DNA of 64,000 nucleotides. Origin: an uncultured Dehalococcoidia bacterium (GTDB taxonomy: Bacteria; Chloroflexota; Dehalococcoidia; Lucifugimonadales; UBA3495). The translations under genes were made by a program, and so were the position numbers. Shown here in pieces: positions 33,671-42,595 of the stretch; position 1 is the first letter of the stretch, and the number at the start of each line of letters is the position of its first letter. The stretch spans positions 2,604,001 through 2,668,000 of the forward strand of contig OY282456.1 of NCBI GenBank assembly GCA_958296225.1, in the 5' to 3' direction. Under the pieces are notes generated by a model, which was not told the DNA's origin, made no database searches, and worked only from the letters and a program-made list of their open reading frames with translations.

Positions 33671-34231
33671 ATGCGGCGTTTACGCCGGTCTGTCGTACTT
33701 TGAGCGTGGAATCGGGGAGCGTGGAATCGGGCCGGCTTATTCCGAATCTCCGGCCAGGCTTTTCGCCAGTTCCGGCGTCAGCGTCACGCCGTGCTGTTCC
33801 AGCACTTTGCTGATGCGCGCGCGCTCCTCCCGGCGTCCTTCCTGGCGTCCTCTTTCTCTGGACTTTTTCTCAACTGCCTCTTTGGCTGCGAAAAACACTT
33901 TGAAACCTCTATAAAGCCCGGCCGTCGGATGCGGCGTTTACGCCGGTCTGTCGTACTTTGAGCGTGGAATCGGGGAGCGTGGAATCGGGCCGGCTTATTC
34001 CGAATCTCCGGCCAGGCTTTTCGCCAGTTCCGGCGTCAGCGTCACGCCGTGCTGTTCCAACACTTTGCTGATGCGCGCGCGCTCCTCCTGGCGTCCTTCC
34101 TGACGGCCCTCCTGGCGTCCTTCCTGGCGTCCTTCTTGACGGCCCTCCTGCCGACCTCTTTCTCTGGACTTTTTCTCAACTGCTTCTTTGGCTGCGAAAA
34201 ACACTTTGAAACCTCCATAAAGCCCGGCCGT
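33671..34231. repeat. Tandem duplication of a gene's 3' end
   Basis: Copy A 33671-33925 and copy B 33929-34231 both run from atgcggcgtttacgccggtc to agcccggccgt. Copy B is 48 bp longer because it has four more 12-bp RQEG-type coding units. Copy B is the real end of the gene below; copy A is a duplicate lacking a start. Confidence 0.9.
33737..33914 (-). pseudogene. Orphan duplicate of the RQEG-repeat protein C-terminus
   Basis: On the minus strand this encodes FKVFFAAKEAVEKKSRERGR then EERARISKVLEQHGVTLTPE, the C-terminal half of the protein at 33995-34429, without a membrane part or a start. It is part of duplication copy A. Translation is unlikely unless a ribosome reads through. Confidence 0.75.
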
Positions 34232-34429
34232 AGTGGGGAACAGCAGCAGGGTGGCTACTATTATAATCCCATCTTCGCGGCCGGTCAGTTCTTTGAGGAA
34301 CCCCAGCACCGGCAGGCCGTCGCAGAAAGCGCAGTGGTTGAGCGCGACTGACAGCAGCATACTGATGCTGATTGATACCGACCCGTCGAAGAATCGCCAT
34401 ACCGGGCGGCTGGCATTGCTGTTTTCCAT
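33995..34429 (-). CDS. Small membrane protein with RQEG repeat
   Basis: 144 aa from ATG 34429. Two hydrophobic stretches (ISISMLLSVALNH and IIIVATLLLFPTTAGLYGG) are followed by a charged repeat of RQEG units and a coiled tail (ARISKVLEQHGVTLTPELA). That tail resembles the repeat-rich ends of transposase-like Rpn/PD-(D/E)XK proteins. Function unknown. Similar in plan to the protein at 44282-44842. Confidence 0.65.
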   Translation of the reverse strand: MENSNASRPVWRFFDGSVSISISMLLSVALNHCAFCDGLPVLGFLKELTGREDGIIIVATLLLFPTTAGLYGGFKVFFAAKEAVEKKSRERGRQEGRQEGRQEGRQEGRQEGRQEERARISKVLEQHGVTLTPELAKSLAGDSE

Positions 34430-34549
34430 TATAACGTCCTGGCGTTGGGATGCAGCGTCAAAGGCAATCCGACGGCATAGCCATAGTGTATAGTAAGCTT
34501 TCGCTGCCCGGCTCATTCCAACGCCGTCAGCGCGCAGGACATTTTACTT

Positions 34550-35569
34550 ATGGCAACCGTCGGAATCATCGCCAACCCTGCCGCCAGCAAGGATATTCGC
34601 CGTCTGGTGGCGCAAGGGCGCGTCGTGCCGGACTGGGAAAAGGTCAACACGGTGCGGCGGGCGCTTATCGGGCTGCAATCTACCGCGGTGGAGCGAGTGG
34701 TGGCGATGCCGGACAGCGGCAACCTGTGCCGCCGCGCCGCCGACGATTCCGGCATCAACCTGCCTATGGATATGCTGCCTATGTCGCCGCTGTACACCGA
34801 GGGCGACACCATGCGCGCCGCGACGATGATGGCCGATATGGGCGTGGGCTGCCTGATTACCCTGGGCGGCGACGGCACCAACCGCGCCGTGGCGGCGGCC
34901 ACCAATCAAATCCCCCTGGTCGCCATCTCCACGGGAACCAACAACATCTTTCCGGTGATGGTCGAAGGGACGCTGGCCGGCATCGCCGCCGGCCTGGTGG
35001 CGTCGGGCCGGCTGGAATTGGCGGATACTTCCGTGACCAGCAAGACGCTGCAAATCCGGGTCAACGGCGAGCCCCGCGACCTGGCCCTGGTGGACGTGGC
35101 AATCTCCCGCGAGCGCTACGTGGCAACGCGGGCCATCTGGGATTTGGACACGGTGCATGAGGTGTTCCTGACCCGCGCCGAGCCGGCCGGCATCGGCCTC
35201 TCCTCCGTGGGCGGTCGCCTGCATCCCCTGTCCATAGCCGACGTAGGCGGACTGCACTACAAACTGGCGAGAGGCAACCCGGCGACGAACGCGCCGGCGA
35301 CGAACACGCCGGCGACAACCGTACTGGCGCCGGTAGCTCCCGGAATCGTCGAACCGGCGGTCATCGCGGAGTGGGAGCTACTCCAGGAAGGCGTTCCGGT
35401 GGCTCTGGAACCCCGCTATTGCACCGTCGCCCTGGACGGCGAGCGTTCCCTGGTGCTGACGCCCGGCGACTCTGCGGAGATACTGCTGGCGCGGGACGGC
35501 CCGCCGGTAGTCCAGGTGCCGCGCACCCTGCGCCGCGCCGCCCAGCTGGGCCTGTTCCGCCTGGCCTGA
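34550..35569 (+). CDS. ATP-NAD kinase/AcoX-like protein
   Basis: 339 aa. It opens with VGIIANPAASKDIRRLVAQG and keeps the kinase motif ITLGGDGTNRAVA near residue 105 and STGTNNIFP near 128, as in the NAD-kinase/diacylglycerol-kinase superfamily. AcoX proteins of this length lie in acetoin clusters, but no aco genes are visible. A low-complexity TNAPATNTPATT stretch interrupts the C-terminal half. Substrate unresolved. Confidence 0.8.
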   Translation: MATVGIIANPAASKDIRRLVAQGRVVPDWEKVNTVRRALIGLQSTAVERVVAMPDSGNLCRRAADDSGINLPMDMLPMSPLYTEGDTMRAATMMADMGVGCLITLGGDGTNRAVAAATNQIPLVAISTGTNNIFPVMVEGTLAGIAAGLVASGRLELADTSVTSKTLQIRVNGEPRDLALVDVAISRERYVATRAIWDLDTVHEVFLTRAEPAGIGLSSVGGRLHPLSIADVGGLHYKLARGNPATNAPATNTPATTVLAPVAPGIVEPAVIAEWELLQEGVPVALEPRYCTVALDGERSLVLTPGDSAEILLARDGPPVVQVPRTLRRAAQLGLFRLA

Positions 35570-35601
35570 CGCCGCCCCGCGCGGCCGGACGCCTGCACCT
35601 G

Positions 35602-36345
35602 ATGCTAACCGGACTGGAGCTGGCCATCGGCCTGGTCGCCGTGTTTTTCGGTTCGGTCGTGCTGGGAACCATCGGCTTCGGGCTGGGCATGGTGGCAATG
35701 CCCGTCCTGCTGGTGATACTGGCGCCCCAGGATGCCGTCGTGATAGTCAACGCCATGATTGTGCTGACCGCCGGACTGACCGTAATCCAAACCCGGCGAC
35801 ACCTGCGATTGCGGGAATCCTGGCCCTTTGTAGTCGCCGGCGTGCCCCCGGTTCCCATCGCGGTACTGCTGCTGGACTCCGCCAACCCGGCGGCGCTGCG
35901 CATCGCCATCGTCGGGCTGATAATGATATTGGCCGTGATGAGCCTGTTCCGGCTGCGCCTGCCGGGGGCGCGGCGCCCCTGGGCTGGCCCGGCGTGCGGA
36001 TTCATCACCACCCTGCTGGTCACCGCGCTGGGCGTGGGCGGGCCATTGGGCGGCCTCTACGCCATCGCACAGGGATGGGCGCGGGACACCATCCGCGCCA
36101 CCCTGGCCTTATATTTCGTGCTGGCCGCCGGCCTGGCCCTGGCCCTGTACGCCGTGGCCGGCCTGGCGCCCGTGGCCACGGCGCAAAACATTGGCGTACT
36201 GGCGCCGGCGGTGGCGCTGGGCGCGGTCACGGCCGGCATCGTAGCGCGCCGGATGAGCCTGCGGGTTTTCCGCTACACTGTGATTTTCGTGATTATCGGC
36301 GGGAGCGTCGGGCTGCTGGCGCGGGAATTGGGGCGGCTGTGGTAG
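35602..36345 (+). CDS. TauE/SafE family membrane transporter
   Basis: 247 aa from ATG 35602; about eight membrane helices in two similar halves (GTIGFGLGMVAMPVLL and GGPLGGLYAIAQG are the paired family motifs). The family exports sulfite, sulfoacetate or related anions. It starts 32 nt after the preceding gene on the same strand, so the two may be cotranscribed. Confidence 0.85.
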   Translation: MLTGLELAIGLVAVFFGSVVLGTIGFGLGMVAMPVLLVILAPQDAVVIVNAMIVLTAGLTVIQTRRHLRLRESWPFVVAGVPPVPIAVLLLDSANPAALRIAIVGLIMILAVMSLFRLRLPGARRPWAGPACGFITTLLVTALGVGGPLGGLYAIAQGWARDTIRATLALYFVLAAGLALALYAVAGLAPVATAQNIGVLAPAVALGAVTAGIVARRMSLRVFRYTVIFVIIGGSVGLLARELGRLW

Positions 36346-36393
36346 GTTGGCGGGGATGACGCCGCCAAGCCGCCCTCACGCTGGCCCTCTCCC

Positions 36394-37314
36394 CTATGAC
36401 GAAAGGTCGTGAAAGGCCGCCAGCGCTGCGGTAATGCCGTCGCCCACCGCGGCGCCCAGTTGGCGAGTGGACTCGGCCCGGGCGTCGCCGCAGACGTACA
36501 CCTTGGGGATGTTGGTTCGCATATGCAGGTCGCTGCGGATGTGCCCCAGTTCGTCCATCTCCAGCGCGTTCTTAAAATATTCGGTATTGGGGTGAAAACC
36601 CACGTAGATGAAGGCGGCGGCCGTGGGGTAATCGTAAATCTCGCCGGTCTTGAGGTTCTTGACGCGGGCGGCTTCCAGAACGTCATTGCCGACGAACTCC
36701 TCGACGATGTGGCTCCACAGCCACTTGTACTTGGGGTTGGCGAAGGCGCGGTCTTGCAGGATTTTGGTGGCGCGGAGTTCGTCGCGGCGGTGGATGACGG
36801 TTACGGAGTTGCAGATGCCGGTGAGGTAGAAACTTTCGTCCATCGCCGCGTCGCCGCCGCCGACCACCACCACGTCCTGCCCCCGAAAGAAGTTGCCGTC
36901 GCAAACGGCGCAATAGGAAACGCCCCGACCGCTGAACTCATCCTCGCCGGGTACGCCCAGCTTGTTGTGGGAGCCGCCGGTGGCGATGATGAGCGCCCGC
37001 GCGGTGAAGTCACCCTCGGAGGTGCGAATCAGTTTCCGGTCGTCGTACAGATTCTCGACCGTCTCAATCTCGGCAAACTCCATATGGGCGCCAAAGCGGT
37101 CGGCCTGGTTATACATTTCGTCGGCCAGTTCCTGCCCCTTCACCCCTTCCCGGAAGCCGGGATAGTTCTCAATCTCGTCGGTAATCAGGAGCTGCCCGCC
37201 CGGGCCAATGCTCTCAATCATCAGGGTGCTCATCATGGCGCGGGTGGCGTAAAGCCCGGCCGACATACCGGCGGCGCCGGCGCCAAGAATCACAACGTCG
37301 TAATCGTTTGCCAT
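36394..37314 (-). CDS. trxB: Thioredoxin-disulfide reductase
   Basis: 306 aa, normal length. FAD-binding GAGAAGMSAGLYATRA at the N-terminus, redox-active CAVC (in YCAVCDGNFF) near residue 138, NADPH-binding VVGGGDAAMDES, and the late VCGDARAES. It reduces thioredoxin with NADPH. It could supply electrons to the AhpD-like selenoprotein, though the genes are far apart. Confidence 0.95.
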   Translation of the reverse strand: MANDYDVVILGAGAAGMSAGLYATRAMMSTLMIESIGPGGQLLITDEIENYPGFREGVKGQELADEMYNQADRFGAHMEFAEIETVENLYDDRKLIRTSEGDFTARALIIATGGSHNKLGVPGEDEFSGRGVSYCAVCDGNFFRGQDVVVVGGGDAAMDESFYLTGICNSVTVIHRRDELRATKILQDRAFANPKYKWLWSHIVEEFVGNDVLEAARVKNLKTGEIYDYPTAAAFIYVGFHPNTEYFKNALEMDELGHIRSDLHMRTNIPKVYVCGDARAESTRQLGAAVGDGITAALAAFHDLSS

Positions 37315-37377
37315 CGGGTTGGTTCCTCCTGTGGCTGGCCGGTTCGGATTGCCCGGCGGTAGTGATGATGCGGGATG

Positions 37378-38358
37378 CTACGGGCGCCGGCGTTCGGGCA
37401 CAGCAGTGGCCCGCGAGTTGCGCCGGGCCTGGGAGTCGCGAATATGGTCGATGGTCAGGCGCATCCCCTCCTCCAGCGATACTTGCGGCCTCCAGCCCAG
37501 TTCCCGGGCGGCCCGGCCGGAGTCCAGGGCGATGTTCAGCACCTCTCCGGCGCGGCGGGGGCGATAGGCGGGTTCCTGGTCAAATCCGGTAATGTCCTGC
37601 AACAGAGAGTAAATCCGCCCAATAGTAACGCGCTCGCCGGAGCCGATGTTGTAGGTTCGCCCGTGCCCCCGGCGGATGGCCGCCAGGTTGGCCGCCACCA
37701 CGTCGGACACATAGACAAAATCCCGCTCCTGCAACCCGTCGCCGTAGATGTTGGGCCGCTTGCCCTCCAGCATCATGCCGGCAAAGATGGCGACCACCCC
37801 CGCCTCGCCGTGGGGGTTCTGGCCGGGGCCGTACACGTTGGCGTAGCGCAGGATGGTATAGTCCAGCCCGTAGGTCTGGTTGAACAGCTCCAGGTACAGC
37901 TCGCCCACGTGCTTCGACAGGGCGTAGGGTGTCAAGGGATGAACCGGCGTATCCTCGTTGCAGGGGATGGTCTCCGGGTTGCCGTAGATTGCCCCGCCGG
38001 TGGAGGAAAAGATGAACTTCGCCACCCCTTCCGACGCGGCGGCGGAAATCAGCCGGATGGTGCCCAGCACGTTGGAATCGGCGTCAGCCACCGGGTCAAC
38101 CGCCGACTGCCGGACGCTGCTTTGGGCCGCCAGGTGAAACACAATTTCGGGCCGCTCCCGCTGGATAATCTGGTCAATCCGCGCGTCGTTCAGCGCGGCG
38201 TGGTGAAAAGTGGCCTGGTGGCTCAAATTGCGCAGCCGCCCGGTAGTAAGGTTATCCACCACCGCAACGGCATAGCCGCTATCCAAAAGGCTGTTCACCA
38301 GATGGGAACCGATAAAGCCGGCGCCGCCGGTCACAAGGACTCTGGTAGGTTCTGCCAT
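37378..38358 (-). CDS. NAD-dependent sugar epimerase/dehydratase (UDP-glucose 4-epimerase-like)
   Basis: 326 aa from ATG 38358, the start that gives the canonical VLVTGGAGFIGSHLVNSLL N-terminus. Catalytic Ser in FSSTGGAIYG and YALSK (YxxxK) are present. The family interconverts nucleotide sugars for cell-surface polysaccharide; the GalE subgroup fits best, but no glycosyltransferases are adjacent. It is 63 nt downstream of trxB's start and separately oriented as a second minus-strand gene. Confidence 0.87.
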   Translation of the reverse strand: MAEPTRVLVTGGAGFIGSHLVNSLLDSGYAVAVVDNLTTGRLRNLSHQATFHHAALNDARIDQIIQRERPEIVFHLAAQSSVRQSAVDPVADADSNVLGTIRLISAAASEGVAKFIFSSTGGAIYGNPETIPCNEDTPVHPLTPYALSKHVGELYLELFNQTYGLDYTILRYANVYGPGQNPHGEAGVVAIFAGMMLEGKRPNIYGDGLQERDFVYVSDVVAANLAAIRRGHGRTYNIGSGERVTIGRIYSLLQDITGFDQEPAYRPRRAGEVLNIALDSGRAARELGWRPQVSLEEGMRLTIDHIRDSQARRNSRATAVPERRRP

Positions 38359-38523
38359 GGCACACTCGCTAACGTGGGTTGTGATACTGCGGTATCGCCG
38401 TCTATCGTAATTCAAACCGCCGGACGGGGCAACCGATGGCGGGCAATGGGCAAGGTCTGCGGTCATTACGCGCAAGGGGCGGCAACCGCGTCGGCGCAGC
38501 CAACGCCCCCGCTAAACCGCAGG

Positions 38524-38853
38524 GCAGCGTTCCGTTTCAGGTGGTTTGGTTTATGAGGCCCCGGTTTTGGAGTAACACCGGCAGGTTGTGCGGTGTCCAT
38601 ACGGCGCCCATCTTTTCCCGCCGCCGCAGCTCCCGGTTGTGCCGTTCCAGACGGGAGGTTGTTTTGGACCGCGCCTGCCCCGTGGCCAAATGACGCCGCC
38701 CTTTGCTGACGTTCTGCTTCGCCCAGCCGGTCGGCGCCGCTGGCCATCCGGCCGCACTGGCCGCAGCAGTCCCATGGCAGCGTCCCTCCCCCTGACTTCG
38801 GAGCCGGTATTTGCAGCCATCCTACAACCAAACCACCTGAAACGGAACGCTGC
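38524..38853 (-). mobile_element. Deletion derivative of the 59.2-kb insertion sequence
   Basis: 330 bp with terminal inverted repeats gcagcgttccgtttcaggtg at both ends. On the minus strand it opens like the full IS (gagggacgctgccatggg), then jumps to the CGxCGRMASGAD region, then to HLATGQAR and the transposase C-terminus ending LLQNRGLINQTT. Two internal deletions removed the zinc-finger start and the DDE core, including the A7 shift site. It is non-autonomous but has intact ends, so it could be moved by the full-length copy. Confidence 0.85.
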
Positions 38854-39021
38854 GTTGCAATTGCAGACGCTTGCCGGCGGCGTCGTTTGGGGGTAATATA
38901 CCCCTTGCTGCCATAATCGCCAGATGCTGGCCCGCTGTACAGTTTGGCGCGATTTTCTGTCGGCGGCTGGCGCTGGGGAACCGCAAGGTCGCCGACAAAC
39001 CGGAGGAGGTAACAAACCAAT

Positions 39022-39216
39022 ATGTTCAACAAGGATTCGCTGGACCGGCTGTTTGAAGAGCTGCGCGACGAGTTCGAGCTGGAGACCGATTGGGAAGAGA
39101 TTCAACGGGACGCTCACCTGGCGGTGGCCTACGCCGACGCCGGCGTTCTCGATGACCAAAAGGCCGCTCTGGACTCCCGCATCGTCGATTTCGTAGAGCG
39201 GCACAACCCGAACTAA
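39022..39216 (+). CDS. Small acidic hypothetical protein
   Basis: 64 aa, ATG 39022, ggaggaggt 12 nt ahead. Helical and acidic: DRLFEELRDEFELETDWEE then a helix ending VERHNPN. No recognised family. A good terminator follows, so it is a real single-gene unit. Confidence 0.65.
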   Translation: MFNKDSLDRLFEELRDEFELETDWEEIQRDAHLAVAYADAGVLDDQKAALDSRIVDFVERHNPN

Positions 39217-39249
39217 CCGGCCCGCTCCGCACTGCGCCGGGCGCATTGT

Positions 39250-39282
39250 CCCCGTTGGCCCTGCCAGCGGGGTTTTCTCTTT
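39250..39282 (+). terminator. Intrinsic terminator
   Basis: Stem ccccgttggc / gccagcgggg (10 bp with one G-T pair), loop cct, followed by ttttctcttt. Located 33 nt past the small acidic gene. Confidence 0.85.
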
Positions 39283-39441
39283 AACCGTCGCTCTCAATAA
39301 CGGCAGGCTCAACGACGGCCGGGCGGCGACGGCCGGGCGGTTGCTGACCGCAGGGCGTTGACGCTACGGATGGCCGATGTTTAGCGTGATAGTCGTGGCA
39401 TCCAATCTGCAAAACTGCGCCACGTCGTGAGGTTATTTGTG

Positions 39442-39681
39442 ATGTACTGTCGCCGCTGCAACTCCAACCGCCTGCTGGAACTGGTCCGACTGGACGGGGC
39501 AGACCATACGGTGTATCGCTGCCGCGATTGCGGGTTCCTGTTCAGCCCGCCCGAGCAAGACGTGCCGGACACTGACCGGCAAAACATCGCGCCGTCGCTG
39601 CCGCCGGAGAGTCCCGACGCGGCCCGGCGCCGGATGCTGGCCGTTGCCGCCGTGCGCCGCCGGCCGGCCTCCGCCCGCTAG
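39442..39681 (+). CDS. Zinc-ribbon protein before the terminase
   Basis: 79 aa. The N-terminus MYCRRCNSNRLLELV and YRCRDCGFLF form a CxxC...CxxC zinc ribbon; the rest is disordered and basic. The stop (39679-39681) shares its last base with the GTG start of the terminase gene, so the two are coupled. Phage genomes often have such small ribbon proteins next to the terminase. Confidence 0.65.
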   Translation: MYCRRCNSNRLLELVRLDGADHTVYRCRDCGFLFSPPEQDVPDTDRQNIAPSLPPESPDAARRRMLAVAAVRRRPASAR

Positions 39682-41153
39682 TGGGGACGCTGTCCCCGAC
39701 GGACGGCACTCCAGCCCCCAAAGCTGAGCAAGATGCAATTGCAAACCGCCCGCTGGACCCGGTGCGCTTTGCCGCTGAGACCCTGGGCGTCAACCTGTGG
39801 CCCAAACAGTGCGACGTGCTGCGCGCGGTGTGGCGTCAGCGGCGCGTGGCCGTGAAGTCGGGCAACGGGCTGGGCAAGGACTTTACCGCCGCCGTGGCCG
39901 TGCTGTGGTATCTGCACGGCCACGACCCGGCCATCGTGCTGACCACGGCCCCCACTTTCCGCCAGGTGCGGCACGTGCTGTGGCGGCAGATTCACGCCCT
40001 CTACCGGGCCGCCGCCGGCGCTCTGGGCGGCCAGATGCTGGATACCCGCTGGGAACTGGCCGAAGACCGCTACGCCCTGGGCCTGTCGGCCACCGAGGCC
40101 GACCAGTTCCAGGGCTTCCACAGCGCCAATCTGCTGGTGGTGGTCGATGAAGCCGAGGGCGTCGCCGAACCCATCTACGAAGCCATTGAGGCGGTGATGA
40201 CCTCGGCCCATCCCAAGCTGCTGCTCATCGGCAACCCCACCACCACCTCCGGCGGGTTCTATCGCGCCTTCAACCAGGAGAGCGCCATCTACGAAACCAT
40301 CACCATATCGGCGCTGGAATCGCCCAACGTGGCCGAAGGCCGCATCGTCATTCCCGGCCTCACCACCGCCGAATGGGTAGCGGAACGGCGCAGCCTCTGG
40401 AGCGCCGACAGCGACTTATTCCGGTCCCGGGTTCTGGGCGAATTTCCCGAACGAGGAGAGGACAACTTGATTGCAGTGTCAGACATTGAGGCGGCGGTGT
40501 ACGCGCCGGGCGAACAGTGGCCGCCCGAACAATCGCCGGGCGAACAGTGGCCGGGTGAACAATTGCCGGGTGAACAATTGGATGATGACCCCTTCTGTTC
40601 CCTGCTGCTCGACGGCATAGGGCCGACGCCGGTGGTTATCGGCGTGGACGTCGCCCGCTTTGGCCCCGACCGGAGCGTGGTTCTGGTGCGACGGGGCAAC
40701 GTGGTCGAGGAGATACAGGTGTTCCCCAACATCGACACGGCGGCGCTGACCGGCCGGATTGTCGTTGCGGTGCGGGAACGACGGCCCGACCAGGTGAACG
40801 TGGACGAAGTGGGCCTGGGCGCCGGCGTGGTGGACAGCCTGCGGGCGCAGGGCATACCCGTGCGCGGCGTCAACGGCGCCAGCGCTCCCCTCCGGCAAAG
40901 CGAGTGCGCCAACCTGCGGGCCGAAGGCTATTGGACGCTGGCCCGGCGGTTCAGCAGCCGGCGCATCCGCATCCCCCGGGACAGCGAGTTGATGATGGAA
41001 CTGTCGTCCCTGCGCTACAAATACAACAGCCGGGGCAAGCTGCTGATGGAAAGCAAGGACGACATCCGCCAGCGGGGCCGCCCCTCGCCGGACAAGGCCG
41101 ACGCGCTGATGCTGGCCTTTCTGGACGACGGCCCCCCGGCGGAACGCTGGTAG
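39681..41153 (+). CDS. Phage terminase large subunit
   Basis: 490 aa. ATPase motif GNGLGKD at residues 61-67 (the usual Thr/Ser after Lys is Asp), Walker B LLVVVDEAEG around D156-E157, and a C-terminal RNase H-like nuclease with VIGVDVARFGPDRS near 320. It packages DNA into proheads. Between the two domains (near residues 275-305) lies PGEQW/PPEQS/PGEQL repeated five times, an unusual low-complexity insert. Start GTG 39681 overlaps the zinc-ribbon stop. Confidence 0.9.
   Translation: MGTLSPTDGTPAPKAEQDAIANRPLDPVRFAAETLGVNLWPKQCDVLRAVWRQRRVAVKSGNGLGKDFTAAVAVLWYLHGHDPAIVLTTAPTFRQVRHVLWRQIHALYRAAAGALGGQMLDTRWELAEDRYALGLSATEADQFQGFHSANLLVVVDEAEGVAEPIYEAIEAVMTSAHPKLLLIGNPTTTSGGFYRAFNQESAIYETITISALESPNVAEGRIVIPGLTTAEWVAERRSLWSADSDLFRSRVLGEFPERGEDNLIAVSDIEAAVYAPGEQWPPEQSPGEQWPGEQLPGEQLDDDPFCSLLLDGIGPTPVVIGVDVARFGPDRSVVLVRRGNVVEEIQVFPNIDTAALTGRIVVAVRERRPDQVNVDEVGLGAGVVDSLRAQGIPVRGVNGASAPLRQSECANLRAEGYWTLARRFSSRRIRIPRDSELMMELSSLRYKYNSRGKLLMESKDDIRQRGRPSPDKADALMLAFLDDGPPAERW
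40508..40582 (+). repeat. 15-bp tandem repeat inside the terminase gene
   Basis: Five 15-bp units (ccgggcgaacagtgg-like; PGEQW, PPEQS, PGEQW, PGEQL, PGEQL). In frame, between the ATPase and nuclease domains. The nearly identical units indicate recent amplification. Confidence 0.85.
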
Positions 41154-41210
41154 AGGCGAAAAGTTAAACGCAAAGACGCAAAGACGCCGCGGCGTCGGGA
41201 GCAATCAGCT

Positions 41211-42518
41211 ATGGTCAAAATAGGCAAAATGTTGCGGGCCGCCTGGCCGCGCCGGCCGGACCCGTCGGCCGCCGCCGTCCGGCGGGCCAGCCGGCAGACG
41301 GCCGCCGACGCCGGCCGTCTGCCGGCTGCGGCGGGGATGCCGGCCGGCGAGGGCTGGGCGCGCCCGGAGTATGGCCGCTATATGGCAACGTCGCCGTCGG
41401 TGTACTCGGCGGTCAAGCTGCGGGCCGACGCGCTGACCCGTCCGCCGCTGCGGGTGTATCGCAGCGGCGACGACGCCGGCGCCGGCGCCAGCCGGCGCGC
41501 GCTGGTAGAGCCGTCCCATCCGGTGGCGCGGCTGCTGGAACGGGTCAACCCCTGGTACACCCGCGCCGACCTGTGGCGCGCTACCGAAATCTACCTGTGC
41601 CTGTGGGGCGCGGCCTTCTGGGCCATTGCGCGGGGCGAAGACGGCGCGCCGGAGCTGTGGCCGCTGCGCCCCGACCGGATGGCCGTCATCCCCGACCGGC
41701 GCCGCTACGTGCGCGGGTTCGTCTATCGGGGCGACCCCGGCTCGGTGTCGTCGGGCTCTTTGCCGTCAGGCTCTTTACCATCGGGCTCTTTACCAATGGA
41801 TACGGTGGCCTACACTCCCGATGAAATTGTCTGGCTGCGCTACTTCAATCCGCTGGAGGAACTGGCTGGGTTGTCTCCCCTGGCCCCGGCCCGCCTGTCC
41901 GCCGACATGGGACACGAGGGTTTGCACTTCAACCGCCACCTCCTGCGCAACTCGGCCCGCCCCGACTTCCTCTTGCTGACCAACCAGGAGATGAATGAAA
42001 CCCAGCTGGAAGATTTCTACGCCCGCTGGGAAATGCGCTACCAGGGCCCCGGCAACGCCCACCGCCCGGCGGTCGCCTCGGCCGTGCGCGACGTGAAGAC
42101 GCTGGGCCTGTCCCACCGGGACATCGACTTCATCCAGGGCCTGCGGTGGAGTCTGGAAGAGGTCAGCCGCACTTACGGCGTGCCCAAACTGCTGCTGGGC
42201 GATTTCGAGCGGGCCACCTACGCCAACGTCCAGGCGTCGGAGCGTATGTTCTGGCGCAACACCATCGTCCCGGAGGTGCGCTTCCTGGAAGAGCAGCTGA
42301 ACCGGATGCTCCTGCCCCGGCTGGGCTATCCGCAGCTGTCGGTAGAGTTCGACCTGTCGGTAATTGAGGCCCTGCAAGAGGACGAAAACAACCGCGTCCA
42401 GCGGGAAACCGCCCTGCTCGACCGGGGCGTCCTCACCATCAACGAAGTGCGCAGAGAGCGCAACCTGCCCGACGTGCCATGGGGCGATGGGCATGGCAGC
42501 GGCGGTGACGGTGGGTAG
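41211..42518 (+). CDS. Phage portal protein (HK97 type)
   Basis: 435 aa. Family features: MATSPSVYSAVKLRADAL near the N-terminus, PDRMAVIPDRRR, and VQASERMFWRNTIVPEV followed by the C-terminal helical crown. A short SGSLPSGSLPSGSLP repeat sits near residue 185. It forms the dodecameric entry portal of the capsid. Starts 57 nt after terminase; no protease or capsid gene follows, so the packaging module is truncated. Confidence 0.88.
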   Translation: MVKIGKMLRAAWPRRPDPSAAAVRRASRQTAADAGRLPAAAGMPAGEGWARPEYGRYMATSPSVYSAVKLRADALTRPPLRVYRSGDDAGAGASRRALVEPSHPVARLLERVNPWYTRADLWRATEIYLCLWGAAFWAIARGEDGAPELWPLRPDRMAVIPDRRRYVRGFVYRGDPGSVSSGSLPSGSLPSGSLPMDTVAYTPDEIVWLRYFNPLEELAGLSPLAPARLSADMGHEGLHFNRHLLRNSARPDFLLLTNQEMNETQLEDFYARWEMRYQGPGNAHRPAVASAVRDVKTLGLSHRDIDFIQGLRWSLEEVSRTYGVPKLLLGDFERATYANVQASERMFWRNTIVPEVRFLEEQLNRMLLPRLGYPQLSVEFDLSVIEALQEDENNRVQRETALLDRGVLTINEVRRERNLPDVPWGDGHGSGGDGG

Positions 42519-42527
42519 GCATTAGCG

Positions 42528-42567
42528 GCGGCCGGCCGTGTTGACGGCCGGCCGCCGGGCGTATAAT
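42528..42567 (+). promoter_or_regulatory. Hairpin-embedded promoter candidate for the methyltransferase
   Basis: A perfect 12-bp stem (gcggccggccgt / acggccggccgc, loop gttg) at 42528-42555. The TTGACG at 42541-42546 falls in its loop and right arm, and TATAAT at 42562-42567 follows after 15 nt. The hairpin may terminate the portal unit and at the same time mask the -35. The spacer is short for sigma-70. Confidence 0.4.
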
Positions 42568-42595
42568 AACGGCGACCAACTGCGGGAGGCTCCTA

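Noticed and set aside
32240..33703. 487-aa plus-strand frame opposite the amidase
   Set aside because: Low-complexity shadow; the amidase triad is on the other strand.
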